Part shown: positions 17,361 to 28,631 of the stretch, piece by piece
Numbering within the stretch: the first letter of the stretch is position 1
How the letters are laid out: the number at the start of each line of letters is the position of its first letter
Source: Mesorhizobium neociceri
Lineage (GTDB): Bacteria; Pseudomonadota; Alphaproteobacteria; Rhizobiales; Rhizobiaceae
Direction of reading: 5' to 3'
Length of the DNA: 63,303 nt
Assembly (NCBI RefSeq): GCF_013520985.1
Contig: NZ_JACDTY010000029.1
Location: 1 to 63,303 of the forward strand
Made by a program: the position numbers and the translations under genes
The notes under the pieces: model-generated
Seen by the model: the letters and a program-made list of their open reading frames with translations, nothing else
The model's database searches: none
What the model was told of the DNA's origin: nothing

Positions 17361-18275
17361 TTATTTTTCGGTGGCGATCAGGCCGCGCACGAACCAGCGC
17401 TGCATGGCGACAACGACGATCAGCGGCGGCAGCATGACGATAAGCGTGCCGGCCATGGCGATGTTCCATTCCGGTATGCCGCCGACATTGGGAATGAGCT
17501 GCTTCAGTTCGGTCACCGCCGTCGCATGCGACTGGTCGGTGGTGATGAGCAGCGGCCACAGATACTGGTTCCACGCCCACAGGAACATGATGGTGCCGAG
17601 CGCGGCCATGTTGTTGCGCGACAGCGGCAACAGGATATCGATGAAGAAGCGCAGCGGCCCGGCGCCGTCCATGCGCGCGGCCTCGGTCAGTTCATCGGGA
17701 ACGGTCAAGAAGAACTGCCGGTAGAGGAAAGTGCCGGTGGCCGTGGCGATCAGCGGCAGGATCAGTCCGGTATAGGAATTGAGCAGCCCAAGGCTGAGCG
17801 AAACCTGGACGCCCGATACCTTCTCGATCAGCCAGGTCAGGCCGGTGATATCGAGGATGGTCTGGTAGGGCGACAGTACGTTGGCGACGACGGCATAGGT
17901 CGGCACGATGCGCACTTCCAGCGGCAGCATCAGGGTCACGAAGATCAGCCAGAAGATGAAGGTGCGGCCGGGGTAGCGGAAATAGACGATCGAGAAGGCG
18001 GTGAGCGCCGAGATGATCACTTTGCCGGCGGCGACGCCGGCCGCCATGATAAAGCTGTTGAGCAGTTTCGGTCCGAGGTCGGCCGTCGTCCACGCCGTCT
18101 TGATGTTGAGCCAGAAGTCGTTGCCCGGCAGCAGCGACATCGGTACGTCGTTGACGTCCTTGAGATTGTGCGACGCTGCGATGATCACGACCACGAACGG
18201 CGCGATGCAAAACACGAAGCCGACGAACAGGATCACATGCGTGAAGAAATTGAGGAAGGGGGTGCGCTCTACCAT
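17361..18275 (-). CDS. ugpE: Glycerol-3-phosphate ABC transporter permease UgpE
   Basis: A 304-residue permease of the binding-protein-dependent family with about six helices. The EAA loop is present as E-A-A-R-M-D-G-A-G-P-L-R-F-F near residue 215, and the long periplasmic loop after helix 1 (L-K-D-V-N-D-V-P-M-S-L-L-P-G) is typical of UgpE rather than of maltose permeases. It pairs with UgpA to form the channel. It starts seven bases after the ugpA stop and ends 14 bases before the ugpC start, so all are cotranscribed. Confidence 0.9.
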   Translation of the reverse strand: MVERTPFLNFFTHVILFVGFVFCIAPFVVVIIAASHNLKDVNDVPMSLLPGNDFWLNIKTAWTTADLGPKLLNSFIMAAGVAAGKVIISALTAFSIVYFRYPGRTFIFWLIFVTLMLPLEVRIVPTYAVVANVLSPYQTILDITGLTWLIEKVSGVQVSLSLGLLNSYTGLILPLIATATGTFLYRQFFLTVPDELTEAARMDGAGPLRFFIDILLPLSRNNMAALGTIMFLWAWNQYLWPLLITTDQSHATAVTELKQLIPNVGGIPEWNIAMAGTLIVMLPPLIVVVAMQRWFVRGLIATEK

Positions 18276-18282
18276 ATCCGCC

Positions 18283-19167
18283 TCACCTGTAGTGCACGCG
18301 CCGCTCGATGAAGCGGAACTGGAAAATCGTCAGCACGACGATGAGCAGCATCAGGATGATGCTCTGTGCGGCGGCGCCCGAATAGTCGAGCCCTTTGAAG
18401 CCGTCGGAATAGATCTTGTAGACCATCAGATTGGTGGCGTTCGCCGGACCGCCCGACGTCATGATGTCGACGATTCCAAAGGAATCCTGGAAGCTTTCGG
18501 TGATGTTGATGACCAAAAGGAAGAAGATCGTCGGCGTGATCAGCGGGAACTGGATGTCCCAGAAGCGCCTGATGACGCCGGAGCCGTCCATTGCCGCCGC
18601 CTCGATCAGCGAGCGCGGGATGGCCTGGAACGCGGCGAGGAAGAAGATGAAGTTATAGCCGACATACTTCCACGAAAAGGCGACGATGATCGAGGCCATG
18701 GCGTCAGTGCCATCGAGGCCGGGGTCCCAGAAGCCTGGCCAGACCTGGTTGACGACGGCCATGAAGCCGGCTTCCGGCGCCAGGATGAAGCGGAACGCCA
18801 TCGCCAGTGCGGGTGCGGCGATGCCGTAGGGCCAGATCAGCACCACGCGATAGAGGCGCGAGCCGGCAAGCTGGCGGTCGGTGAGCGCGGCGAGCACAAG
18901 CGCGATGAACATCGCCAGCCCGGTGCTGATGCCGGCAAAGATGAGGCTGGCGCTGATCGAATTCCAGTAGTCGGCGTTGGACAGGATCGAGCGGAAATTG
19001 TCGAGCCCGACCCAGATGTTGCCGCCGCCCCAGGGCTGCTGCAGCGTCAGTGACCAGTACACGGCCTGGCCGGCCGGCCAGTAGAAGAAGGTGAAGATCA
19101 GCAAGAGCTGCGGCACCGCGAAAAGGATGCCGATAGTCCACCTGCTGAAGGTAACGCGTTTTTCCAT
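18283..19167 (-). CDS. ugpA: Glycerol-3-phosphate ABC transporter permease UgpA
   Basis: A 294-residue inner-membrane permease with about six helices. The EAA-type loop E-A-A-A-M-D-G-S-G-V-I-R-R-F lies near residue 190, and W-P-A-G-Q-A-V-Y-W-S in the first third is typical of UgpA. Together with UgpE it forms the translocation path for glycerol-3-phosphate or glycerophosphodiesters. The gene is separated from ugpB by 118 bp that contain a strong hairpin, whereas ugpE follows closely. Confidence 0.9.
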   Translation of the reverse strand: MEKRVTFSRWTIGILFAVPQLLLIFTFFYWPAGQAVYWSLTLQQPWGGGNIWVGLDNFRSILSNADYWNSISASLIFAGISTGLAMFIALVLAALTDRQLAGSRLYRVVLIWPYGIAAPALAMAFRFILAPEAGFMAVVNQVWPGFWDPGLDGTDAMASIIVAFSWKYVGYNFIFFLAAFQAIPRSLIEAAAMDGSGVIRRFWDIQFPLITPTIFFLLVINITESFQDSFGIVDIMTSGGPANATNLMVYKIYSDGFKGLDYSGAAAQSIILMLLIVVLTIFQFRFIERRVHYR

Positions 19168-19221
19168 CGGTCCGCCGACGCCCGCCTGACAGCTGGCTTA
19201 GAGCAAGGTTAATAACCAAAT

Positions 19222-19268
19222 GGCCGCCCGTCGACCCTAGCATGATGCTCGGAAAGTGACGGGCGGCC
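19222..19268 (-). terminator. Attenuator-like hairpin between ugpB and ugpA
   Basis: An 11-bp perfect stem (GGCCGCCCGTC at 19222-19232 with GACGGGCGGCC at 19258-19268) encloses a smaller perfect hairpin, AGCAT-G-ATGCT (19239-19249). It starts 17 bases after the ugpB stop on the minus strand. It could limit read-through or protect the ugpB message, giving more binding protein than permease. Confidence 0.7.
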
Positions 19269-19285
19269 CTGAAGTCCTCAGGCGA

Positions 19286-20638
19286 TCAGGGCAGGGTCTT
19301 GCCCGGATAGGTCTGCTGGAAGCGGTCGAGAATAGCGTCGCCATTCTTGACCAGCGTGTCGAGGCCTTCCTGGACGCTGACCTTGTTGGCGAAAATGGCC
19401 TGCATCTGGGTGCCGAACTCGGCGCGGATCTGGGTGAAGTTGCCCAGGCGGATGCCGCGGGTGATTTCGGTCGGCTCGGACGCGGTCAGGCTGGCGATCG
19501 CGGTTTCACGGCCCTTGTAGGGCGCCTTGTCGTAGAAGCCCTGGCCCTTCATGTACTCGAAGCCCGACTTGGTCACCGGGATATAGCCGGTGTTGGTCGA
19601 CCAGAACAAAGCCGTCTTGGGGTCGTGGATGAAGTTCAGGAACGCGGCAGCGCCCTTGTATTCGGCATCCGACTTGCCGGAGAGCACCCACAGCGAAGCG
19701 CCGCCGACGAGCGAATTCTTGCGCTCGGTGCCGGCATAGACCGGCAGTTCGGCGACGTCCCAATTCATGCCTTCCTTCTGCGTCTTGCCGACGGTGCCGT
19801 GGTCGCCGACCGAGGTCATGATGACCTGGCAGGTGCCGGAGGCGAAGGCCTGGACCATATCCTGGCCGAGATCCTTGGACTTGATCTTGATCAGGCCGGC
19901 GTCATACCACTTCTTCAGATCGGTGACGTACTGGACGAACTTGGTCTTGTTGACTTCCAGCCGCGCGTCGAGGCCGTCATAGCCGTTGTTCTTGGTCGCG
20001 ATCGGCTGGTTGTGGATGGCCGAGAACTGCTCCATCAACTGCCAGCTTTCATTGGCCGAGATGTTGATTGCCATTGGGCATTCATAGCCGGCGTCCTTCA
20101 TGGCCTGCAGGTCTGCGCCGACATCTTCCCAGGTCTTCGGCGCCTCGGTCTTGCCGATCTTGGCGAAGGCGTCCTTGTTCCAGTACATCAGCGCCGTCGA
20201 GGAATTGAACGGGAACGACAGCATCTCGCCCTTCGACGTCGCGTAGTAGCGGGCGATGCCGGGGAAATAGTCGGCGTAGTCGATCTTGTAGCCATTTTCT
20301 TCCATCAGCTTGTCGGCGGGCTTGTAGGCGCCCGACAGCATCATGGTGGCGGTGCCGACGTCATAGACCTGCACGACGGCGGGCTGCTTGCCGGCGCGGA
20401 AAGCGGCAATGGTGTTCTGCAGCGTGGCATCGTAATTGCCCTGGCTGGTACAGACGACTTCATAGTCGGCTTGCGATGCGTTGAAGTTCTTGCACAGCGT
20501 ATCGACAACGCGGGCGAGGTCGCCCGAAAGGCCGAACCAGAAATCGAATTTGACCGGTTCCGCGGCGGCCGGCTGCGCCAGCGCGATGCTGAAGGCGCCG
20601 GCGGCAAGGGCAGCTAGGCCCTGCTTGAAGATCGACAT
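19286..20638 (-). CDS. ugpB: Glycerol-3-phosphate ABC transporter binding protein UgpB
   Basis: A 450-residue periplasmic solute-binding protein. A signal peptide covers about residues 1-26, ending A-A-A-E-P. The mature region contains the W-F-G-L-S-G segment and F-P-F-N-S-S-T-A-L-M-Y-W-N-K-D, both characteristic of UgpB. The ribosome site AGAGGG lies nine bases before the ATG. The leader contains a short palindrome, CTGATG-A-CATCAG at 20661-20673. A CTGTCAC word (minus strand, near 20716) resembles half of a Pho box, but the second half is poor, so phosphate control is only a suggestion from gene function. Confidence 0.93.
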   Translation of the reverse strand: MSIFKQGLAALAAGAFSIALAQPAAAEPVKFDFWFGLSGDLARVVDTLCKNFNASQADYEVVCTSQGNYDATLQNTIAAFRAGKQPAVVQVYDVGTATMMLSGAYKPADKLMEENGYKIDYADYFPGIARYYATSKGEMLSFPFNSSTALMYWNKDAFAKIGKTEAPKTWEDVGADLQAMKDAGYECPMAINISANESWQLMEQFSAIHNQPIATKNNGYDGLDARLEVNKTKFVQYVTDLKKWYDAGLIKIKSKDLGQDMVQAFASGTCQVIMTSVGDHGTVGKTQKEGMNWDVAELPVYAGTERKNSLVGGASLWVLSGKSDAEYKGAAAFLNFIHDPKTALFWSTNTGYIPVTKSGFEYMKGQGFYDKAPYKGRETAIASLTASEPTEITRGIRLGNFTQIRAEFGTQMQAIFANKVSVQEGLDTLVKNGDAILDRFQQTYPGKTLP

Positions 20639-20902
20639 GGATTTTATCCCTCTTGAGTGGCTGATGACATCAGGCTTTGCGCAAGTCCCTTGCCGCTCTC
20701 ATAGAGAAGGTATGTGACAGTTCTGTTGTGCCCTTTTCGGGCCTGTGGACAGCCGGTCTCTCCTCCTCGACGGCCACGCCGGGATGAAACCGTCACATCG
20801 GCGCTCTAGGTAGCTAGGGCAGCTCGGAATGGCGTAAAGGCCCCGCCGCAACAATGATTACCCGGCTAATATGTCCGGTCTTGTGACGAGGTGGAGACAC
20901 GA

Positions 20903-21944
20903 ATGCTGGTCCAGCAATTGACGCATGTGCCCGCCGCCGACCGCCAGGCGATGAGCGAAGGCCCGCGTGATAGCGCCACCCATCTGCGCCATGCGGCCGC
21001 CATACCGGCGCTCGGCCAGATCGAGATCGGCGGCAAGGCGTCGCGCGAAATAGCCGGCGACACCCTGAAAGTGGTGGCCTGGAATGTCGAGCGGCTGCGC
21101 CATGGCGATGCCATCGCCGCAACGCTTGCCGCCCAGTCGCCCGACGTGGTGCTTCTGTCCGAGGTCGACAACGGCATGGTGCGCTCCGGCAATGGCCATC
21201 CATTGCGGACGCTGGCTGACCGGCTCGGCCACACCTATGCCTATGGCGTCGAGTTTGTCGAGCTCGGCGGCGGCAACGAGGCTGAGCGCGCAAAAACCGG
21301 AGAAGCCGCCAACAGCGAAGGCTTCCACGGCAACGCCGTGACCAGCGCGGTGCCTTTGCAGCGGCCCTTTCTGGTGCGTCTCGACGCCGCCGGCGGCTGG
21401 TTCCGGCCGGAGCGTGGCCAGCCGCGCATCGGCGGCCGCATGGCGATCGGCGGCCAGGTGCTGCTCGGCGACAGCAGGGTGACGGTCGTCTCGGTGCATC
21501 TTGAAAACCGCACCGATCCTGCCGGAAGGGCCGACCAGACCCGCCACCTCCTCGATGCCATCGACCGATACGATCCCGACGCGCCGGTGCTCATCGGCGG
21601 CGATTTCAACACACTGACCGCCACCCATGAGGAGCGCAATGACGATCCTGCCGGATGGCGAGCGCGCATCGCCGCCGAGCCCGGCCGGCTGATCGACAAC
21701 GTCGAACGCCACGAGCCGCTGTTCGAAGTCCTTGCCGGGCGCGGCTATGGCTGGCAGGCCGCCAACAATCTCGATGTGCCGACCCAGCGGCGCGAGGCCG
21801 GCAATCCGGCGCCGGTCGGCCGCATCGACTGGTTCTTTGCGCGGCCTTGCGGCAAGCGCCCCGGCGGTTCTGCCCGCGGTGTTGCCGGATGGCCGCCCGA
21901 GCTCCGATCACGAAGCGCTGCTCGTGACCGTGCGCCTGGAATGA
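20903..21944 (+). pseudogene. Endonuclease/exonuclease/phosphatase family protein, frameshifted
   Basis: The first 315 codons encode an EEP-fold phosphodiesterase with W-N-V-E near residue 55, S-E-V-D near 82, the H-L-E-N-R segment near 200, G-G-D-F-N-T near 232 and R-I-D-W-F-F-A near 310. The frame then breaks. Reading on, the protein loses the final S-D-H motif and runs to 22027 in low-quality sequence. One base over, from 21843, the frame gives G-L-A-A-S and ends S-D-H-E-A-L-L-V-T-V-R-L-E with a stop at 21944, the expected C-terminus. A lost CG pair in GCGCGCGGC, or one extra C at 21842, explains this. It is a real mutation or a sequencing error. ATG at 20903 follows GGAG. Confidence 0.8.
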
Positions 21945-22071
21945 AAAAAGATCGCCGCAAGGTACAACCCGAAAAACCCGCTGTAGTTGCAGTGCGCATA
22001 ACCGATTCTTCAAGTGCCCCGTACTAATCAGGTCGACGGCTTGATTGCTGCGGGAGAGCAGGTGGGGCGAG

Positions 22072-24515
<2,444 letters not shown>

Positions 24516-24519
<4 letters not shown>

Positions 24520-25211
24520 GGGGCGAGCGCCGCCTCGACCAGCCGCTTGGCATCCGGTCCCGACCATTCGGCCGGCCCGTTCATATGCCCAACCAGGCAG
24601 CCTTCGCCGTCGATCAGCATGGTGACAGGGAGGCCGAGCGCCAGGCCACGCGTCTTGACGTCGTTGAACAACGCCAGCGTCGAATCGCGGTAATAGCCGA
24701 GCGCACCGATGCCGATATCGGCGAGGAACTTCTTCGGCTTCACATCGTCGCCGGCATCGACATTGACCGCGATCACCTCGAAGGCATCGCTGCCCTTTTC
24801 CTTCTGCAGCGCATCGAGCGCCGGCATTTCGGCGCGGCAAGGCGCGCACCAAGTCGCCCACAGGTTGAGCAGCACCGTCTTGCCGGCGTGGTCGGCGATC
24901 GTCATCGGCTTGCCGTCGGGGCCGTTGAAGGCAAGGCTTTTCAGCGATTGCGGCGGATCGGCCGGCAACAGTGCGGCAACCTGGCCGGTGGCCGCGGCCG
25001 CAACCTTCTTGGCGCGGTCGCTCTTGGCGGCGCAGGCGACGTCGTCCTTGCTGCCGCCGGTGGCAGCTTGCGCTGACGCACTGCCGGAGGCTGTGTTGTT
25101 GCCAGAACCGCTCTCGCTGACATATACCGCGACCGCGCCCGCCAACACGCCCGCCACCAAGGCCGCAAGGATCAGGCGCGGGGCCGGGAAGTATCTATTG
25201 CCGTTTGCCAT
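24516..25211 (-). CDS. tlpA: TlpA-like membrane-anchored thiol:disulfide interchange protein
   Basis: A 231-residue thioredoxin-fold protein. One N-terminal helix (about residues 13-33) anchors it to the inner membrane, facing the periplasm. A low-complexity Ser/Ala/Gly linker follows. The thioredoxin domain has the active site W-A-T-W-C-A-P-C near residues 118-125 and the cis-proline segment L-P-V-T-M-L-I-D. TlpA in rhizobia reduces copper sites needed to assemble cytochrome oxidase. An extra cysteine pair outside the active site (V-A-C-A-A, E-G-C-L-V) also resembles TlpA. It ends overlapping the EAL gene stop by four bases and is divergent from argH with only 35 bp between starts, a layout I recall in other rhizobia. 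Confidence 0.88.
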
Positions 25212-25246
25212 TATTCTAAAACTGCTCCGGAGCACGGGTTATAGCG

Positions 25247-26647
25247 ATGAGCGACAAGAAGGCCAGCAACCAGATGTGGGGCGGACGTTTTGCCTCGGGT
25301 CCGGCCGCAATCATGGAAGCGATCAACGCGTCGATCTCGTTCGACCGCAAACTTTATGCACAGGACATAAGGGGTTCGATCGCTCACAGCGAAATGTTGG
25401 CTGAAACGGGCATTATTTCGACGGCCGATCAAGAAAAAATCGCTCACGGCCTGAACACGATCCTGAAAGAGATCGAAGCCGGCACGTTCGAATTCTCGAC
25501 CCGGCTTGAAGACATTCATATGAATGTCGAGGCGCGCCTCGCCGACCTGATCGGTCCGGCTGCCGGCCGCCTGCACACCGCCCGCTCGCGCAACGACCAG
25601 GTCGCGGTGGACTTGAGACTCTGGGTCAAGGACGAGTGTTTCCGGGTCGCCGAGGCGCTGAAGGGTCTGATATCAGCCTTCCTCGAGCGGGCCGAGGAGC
25701 ATGCGGCAACTGTGATGCCGGGCTTCACCCATATGCAGGCGGCGCAGCCGGTGACCTTCGGCCACCACTGCATGGCCTATGTCGAGATGTTTTCGCGCGA
25801 CCTGTCGCGCGTCCGCGACGCCATCGAGCGGATGGATGAAAGCCCTTTGGGCGCGGCAGCCCTTGCCGGCACCAGTTTCCCCATCGATCGCCACAAGACC
25901 GCCAAGGCGCTCGGCTTCCGCGAGCCGATGCGCAATTCGCTGGACAGCGTCTCCGACCGCGATTTCGCGCTGGAGTTCTTGAGCCTGGCAGCGATCTGCG
26001 CCACGCATCTGTCGCGGCTCGCCGAAGAGATCATCATCTGGTCGACGCCGCAATTCGGCTTTGTCAGGCTGTCGGATTCTTTCTCCACCGGCTCCTCGAT
26101 CATGCCGCAGAAGAAGAACCCGGACGCCGCCGAGCTGGTGCGCGGCAAGACCGGCCGCGTCACCGGCCATCTGGTCGGGCTGCTGACGGTGATGAAGGGC
26201 ATGCCTTTGACCTACGGCAAGGACATGCAGGAAGACAAGGAATCCGTCTTCGACGCCGCCGAGACGCTGGACCTGATGCTGGCGGCGATGACCGGCATGG
26301 TGCGCGACATGACGGTGAATGCCGCCGCCATGAAAAAGGCCGCCGGCTCAGGCCACGCGACCGCGACCGACCTCGCCGACTGGCTGGTCCGCACGCTGGG
26401 CCTGCCCTTCCGCGAGGCGCATCATGTCACCGGCCGCGCGGTAGCGCTGGCCGAAGAGAAGAAGGTCAGCCTGGAGAAGCTGTCGCTGGAGGATCTGCAG
26501 TCGATCAACCCCGGTATTACGCAGGACATCTTCTCGGTGCTGGCGGTGCAGAATTCGGTCAAGAGCCGCACCAGCTTCGGCGGCACCGCGCCGTCGGAAG
26601 TCAGGAAGCAGATCCGCACCTGGAAAAAGCGCATCGCCAAGGCGTGA
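25247..26647 (+). CDS. argH: Argininosuccinate lyase
   Basis: A 466-residue cytosolic enzyme for the last step of arginine synthesis, splitting argininosuccinate into arginine and fumarate. The opening M-W-G-G-R-F is at residues 9-14, the H-T-A-R-S-R-N-D-Q substrate loop near residue 108, and the superfamily signature G-S-S-I-M-P-Q-K-K-N-P near residue 285. Length is as expected. It begins 35 bp from the divergent tlpA and is followed by the small lipoprotein gene and lysA on the same strand. Confidence 0.97.
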   Translation: MSDKKASNQMWGGRFASGPAAIMEAINASISFDRKLYAQDIRGSIAHSEMLAETGIISTADQEKIAHGLNTILKEIEAGTFEFSTRLEDIHMNVEARLADLIGPAAGRLHTARSRNDQVAVDLRLWVKDECFRVAEALKGLISAFLERAEEHAATVMPGFTHMQAAQPVTFGHHCMAYVEMFSRDLSRVRDAIERMDESPLGAAALAGTSFPIDRHKTAKALGFREPMRNSLDSVSDRDFALEFLSLAAICATHLSRLAEEIIIWSTPQFGFVRLSDSFSTGSSIMPQKKNPDAAELVRGKTGRVTGHLVGLLTVMKGMPLTYGKDMQEDKESVFDAAETLDLMLAAMTGMVRDMTVNAAAMKKAAGSGHATATDLADWLVRTLGLPFREAHHVTGRAVALAEEKKVSLEKLSLEDLQSINPGITQDIFSVLAVQNSVKSRTSFGGTAPSEVRKQIRTWKKRIAKA

Positions 26648-26718
26648 TGCCGGGGGTGCAATGCGCCGAAAACTCGGTTAAAAGCGGCAGCACATAAAAG
26701 TTTCGGACGGATGGATCG

Positions 26719-26925
26719 ATGACCGCACGCAGGATTTTGGTGACGCTGACGCTGCTGACGGCGATGGTCGCCGTGACCGCCTGCGGCCGCAAGGCCGGTC
26801 TCGACACGCCTTATGAAGCAGCCGTCCAGGCCCGCAAGGACGCCGAGCGCGCCAAGCAGCCCGTGCCGCCGGAGCCGGAAAAACCGGTCGCGGACAAGAA
26901 GTTCATCCTCGACCCGCTGCTCTAG
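26719..26925 (+). CDS. lptM: LptM-like small lipoprotein
   Basis: A 68-residue lipoprotein precursor. A signal peptide of about 20 residues ends in a lipobox (V-T-A-C) with the modified cysteine near residue 22. The mature start C-G-R-K-A-G-L-D-T-P resembles the C-G-x-K-G-P-L-x-x-P motif of LptM, the outer-membrane partner that helps oxidise the LPS translocon LptDE. The rest is charged and proline-rich. Its placement directly before lysA (65 bp) is the common arrangement for this family. No function beyond the family assignment can be read. Confidence 0.8.
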   Translation: MTARRILVTLTLLTAMVAVTACGRKAGLDTPYEAAVQARKDAERAKQPVPPEPEKPVADKKFILDPLL

Positions 26926-26989
26926 AGCCGATGAGACCGGCTTAGCGTTTCTAACCAGGTCTCGTGCTCCAACTTCCGGAACCACTCTC

Positions 26990-28258
26990 GTGAACCATTT
27001 CGACTACCGCGACGGCGTACTCCATGCCGAGGACGTGGCGATACCAGACATCGCCTCAAGCGTCGGCACGCCGTTCTATTGTTATTCGACGGCAACGCTG
27101 ACCAGACACTACCGGGTGTTTGCCAGCGCCTTTGCCGGGCTCGACACGCTGGTCTGCTACGCCTTGAAGGCGAATTCCAACCAGGCGGTGCTGCGCACGC
27201 TGGCAAGGCTCGGCGCCGGCGCCGACACCGTCTCGGAAGGCGAAATGCGCCGCGCGCTCGCCGCCGGCGTTCCGGCCAACAAGATCGTGTTTTCCGGTGT
27301 CGGCAAGACCGCGCGCGAAATGGATTTCGCGCTCGAGGCCGGGATTCTCTGCTTCAACGTCGAATCCGAGCCGGAGCTGGAAATGCTCTCGGCCCGCGCC
27401 ACGGCGCTCGGCAAGGTGGCGCCGGTCTCGCTGCGCATCAACCCGGATGTCGACGCCAGGACCCACAGGAAGATCTCCACCGGCAAGGCCGAGAACAAGT
27501 TCGGCATTCCCTGGCAAAGGGCACGCCAGGTCTATGCCCGCGCCGCCGGTCTGCCGGGCATCAAGCCCATTGGCCTCGATACCCACATCGGCAGCCAGAT
27601 CACCGAGTTGCAGCCCTTTGACGACGCATTCGCGCTTCTGGCGGAACTGGTCGGCGCGCTGCGCGCCGATGGCCATGCCGTCGAGCACGTCGATCTCGGC
27701 GGCGGCCTCGGCATCCCTTACCGCACCGACAACAGCCCGCCGCCTCTGCCCGATGCCTATGCCGAGATCGTTCGGAAGCATCTCACAAAGCTTGGGGTAA
27801 CGGTGATGTTCGAGCCGGGCCGGCTGATCGTCGGCAATGCCGGCATCCTGGTCTCGGAAGTGATCTTCGTGAAGGAAGGCGACGCCAAGAATTTCCTCGT
27901 CGTCGACGCCGCCATGAACGATCTGATCCGGCCGACGCTCTACGATGCCTTCCACGACATCAAGCCGGTGGTGCAGCCGCCGGCCGACACGCCGCGCATG
28001 GCGGTCGATGTGGTCGGCCCGGTCTGCGAGACCGGCGACTATCTCGGCCTCGACCGTGACCTGCCCCGGCTGAAGTCTGGTGACCTGATTGCCGTCTCCA
28101 CCGCCGGCGCTTATGGCGCGGTGCAGTCCGGCACCTACAACACAAGGCTGCTGGTACCCGAGGTTCTGGTCGACGGCGACCGTTTCCATGTCGTGCGCCG
28201 GCGCCAGACCTATGACGAGCTGATTGGCCTGGATTCGGTGCCCGACTGGCTTGCATAG
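26990..28258 (+). CDS. lysA: Diaminopimelate decarboxylase
   Basis: A 422-residue PLP enzyme that decarboxylates meso-diaminopimelate to lysine. The PLP lysine is in the Y-A-L-K-A-N-S-N segment near residue 59. The H-I-G-S-Q-I motif is near residue 200, G-G-G-L-G-I-P-Y near 236, E-P-G-R near 275, G-P-V-C-E-T-G-D near 344 and the A-Y-G-A final-domain motif near 379. The start is a GTG at 26990 giving V-N-H-F-D-Y-R-D-G; the longer open frame overlaps the lipoprotein gene in another frame and is not used. Confidence 0.96.
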   Translation: MNHFDYRDGVLHAEDVAIPDIASSVGTPFYCYSTATLTRHYRVFASAFAGLDTLVCYALKANSNQAVLRTLARLGAGADTVSEGEMRRALAAGVPANKIVFSGVGKTAREMDFALEAGILCFNVESEPELEMLSARATALGKVAPVSLRINPDVDARTHRKISTGKAENKFGIPWQRARQVYARAAGLPGIKPIGLDTHIGSQITELQPFDDAFALLAELVGALRADGHAVEHVDLGGGLGIPYRTDNSPPPLPDAYAEIVRKHLTKLGVTVMFEPGRLIVGNAGILVSEVIFVKEGDAKNFLVVDAAMNDLIRPTLYDAFHDIKPVVQPPADTPRMAVDVVGPVCETGDYLGLDRDLPRLKSGDLIAVSTAGAYGAVQSGTYNTRLLVPEVLVDGDRFHVVRRRQTYDELIGLDSVPDWLA

Positions 28259-28278
28259 AAGCCGCCGCGCCGGCTGCG

Positions 28279-28581
28279 CTACAGCCGGTTCTGGATGAGC
28301 ATCCTTGTGTCGGCGATCCTGTTCTCGTCGCGGCGGTAAAACGTCCATTGCTTGATGCGCTTGGGGCGCAGCAGGCCAGCCTGGGTAAGCACGCGCATAT
28401 GCTCGGAGAGCGTCGCCTGCGTAATGCCGAGCTTCTCCGCGATCAGCAGCGCGCAAACGCCGTCCTCGACCAGATCGCCGTCTGCCTGGGCCGGGAAATG
28501 CGCCTTCGGATCCTTCAGCCAATCGAGGATCTGCAGCCTGCGTTCGTTGGCGATCGCCTTGAAGACATCAACCTCTTGCAT
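28279..28581 (-). CDS. ArsR-family transcriptional regulator
   Basis: A 100-residue winged helix-turn-helix protein. The core A-N-E-R-R-L-Q-I-L-D-W-L near residue 11 and the recognition helix T-Q-A-T-L-S-E-H-M-R-V-L near residue 54 are typical of ArsR/SmtB-type repressors. The metal-binding E-x-C-V-C-x-L box is changed to D-G-V-C-A-L-L, with only one cysteine, so metal sensing is doubtful. It is divergent from the threonine/serine dehydratase gene with 50 bp between starts, so it probably controls that gene and itself. Confidence 0.88.
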   Translation of the reverse strand: MQEVDVFKAIANERRLQILDWLKDPKAHFPAQADGDLVEDGVCALLIAEKLGITQATLSEHMRVLTQAGLLRPKRIKQWTFYRRDENRIADTRMLIQNRL

Positions 28582-28631
28582 TTAGCCATTTTGCCAAGTT
28601 ACTAATTGCTGTCAATCCCAAGGAGATGGTC

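Noticed and set aside
20700..20730. Possible Pho box upstream of ugpB
   Set aside because: CTGTCAC fits one half, but the second half (CTTCTCT after four bases) matches poorly, so it is only mentioned in the ugpB entry.
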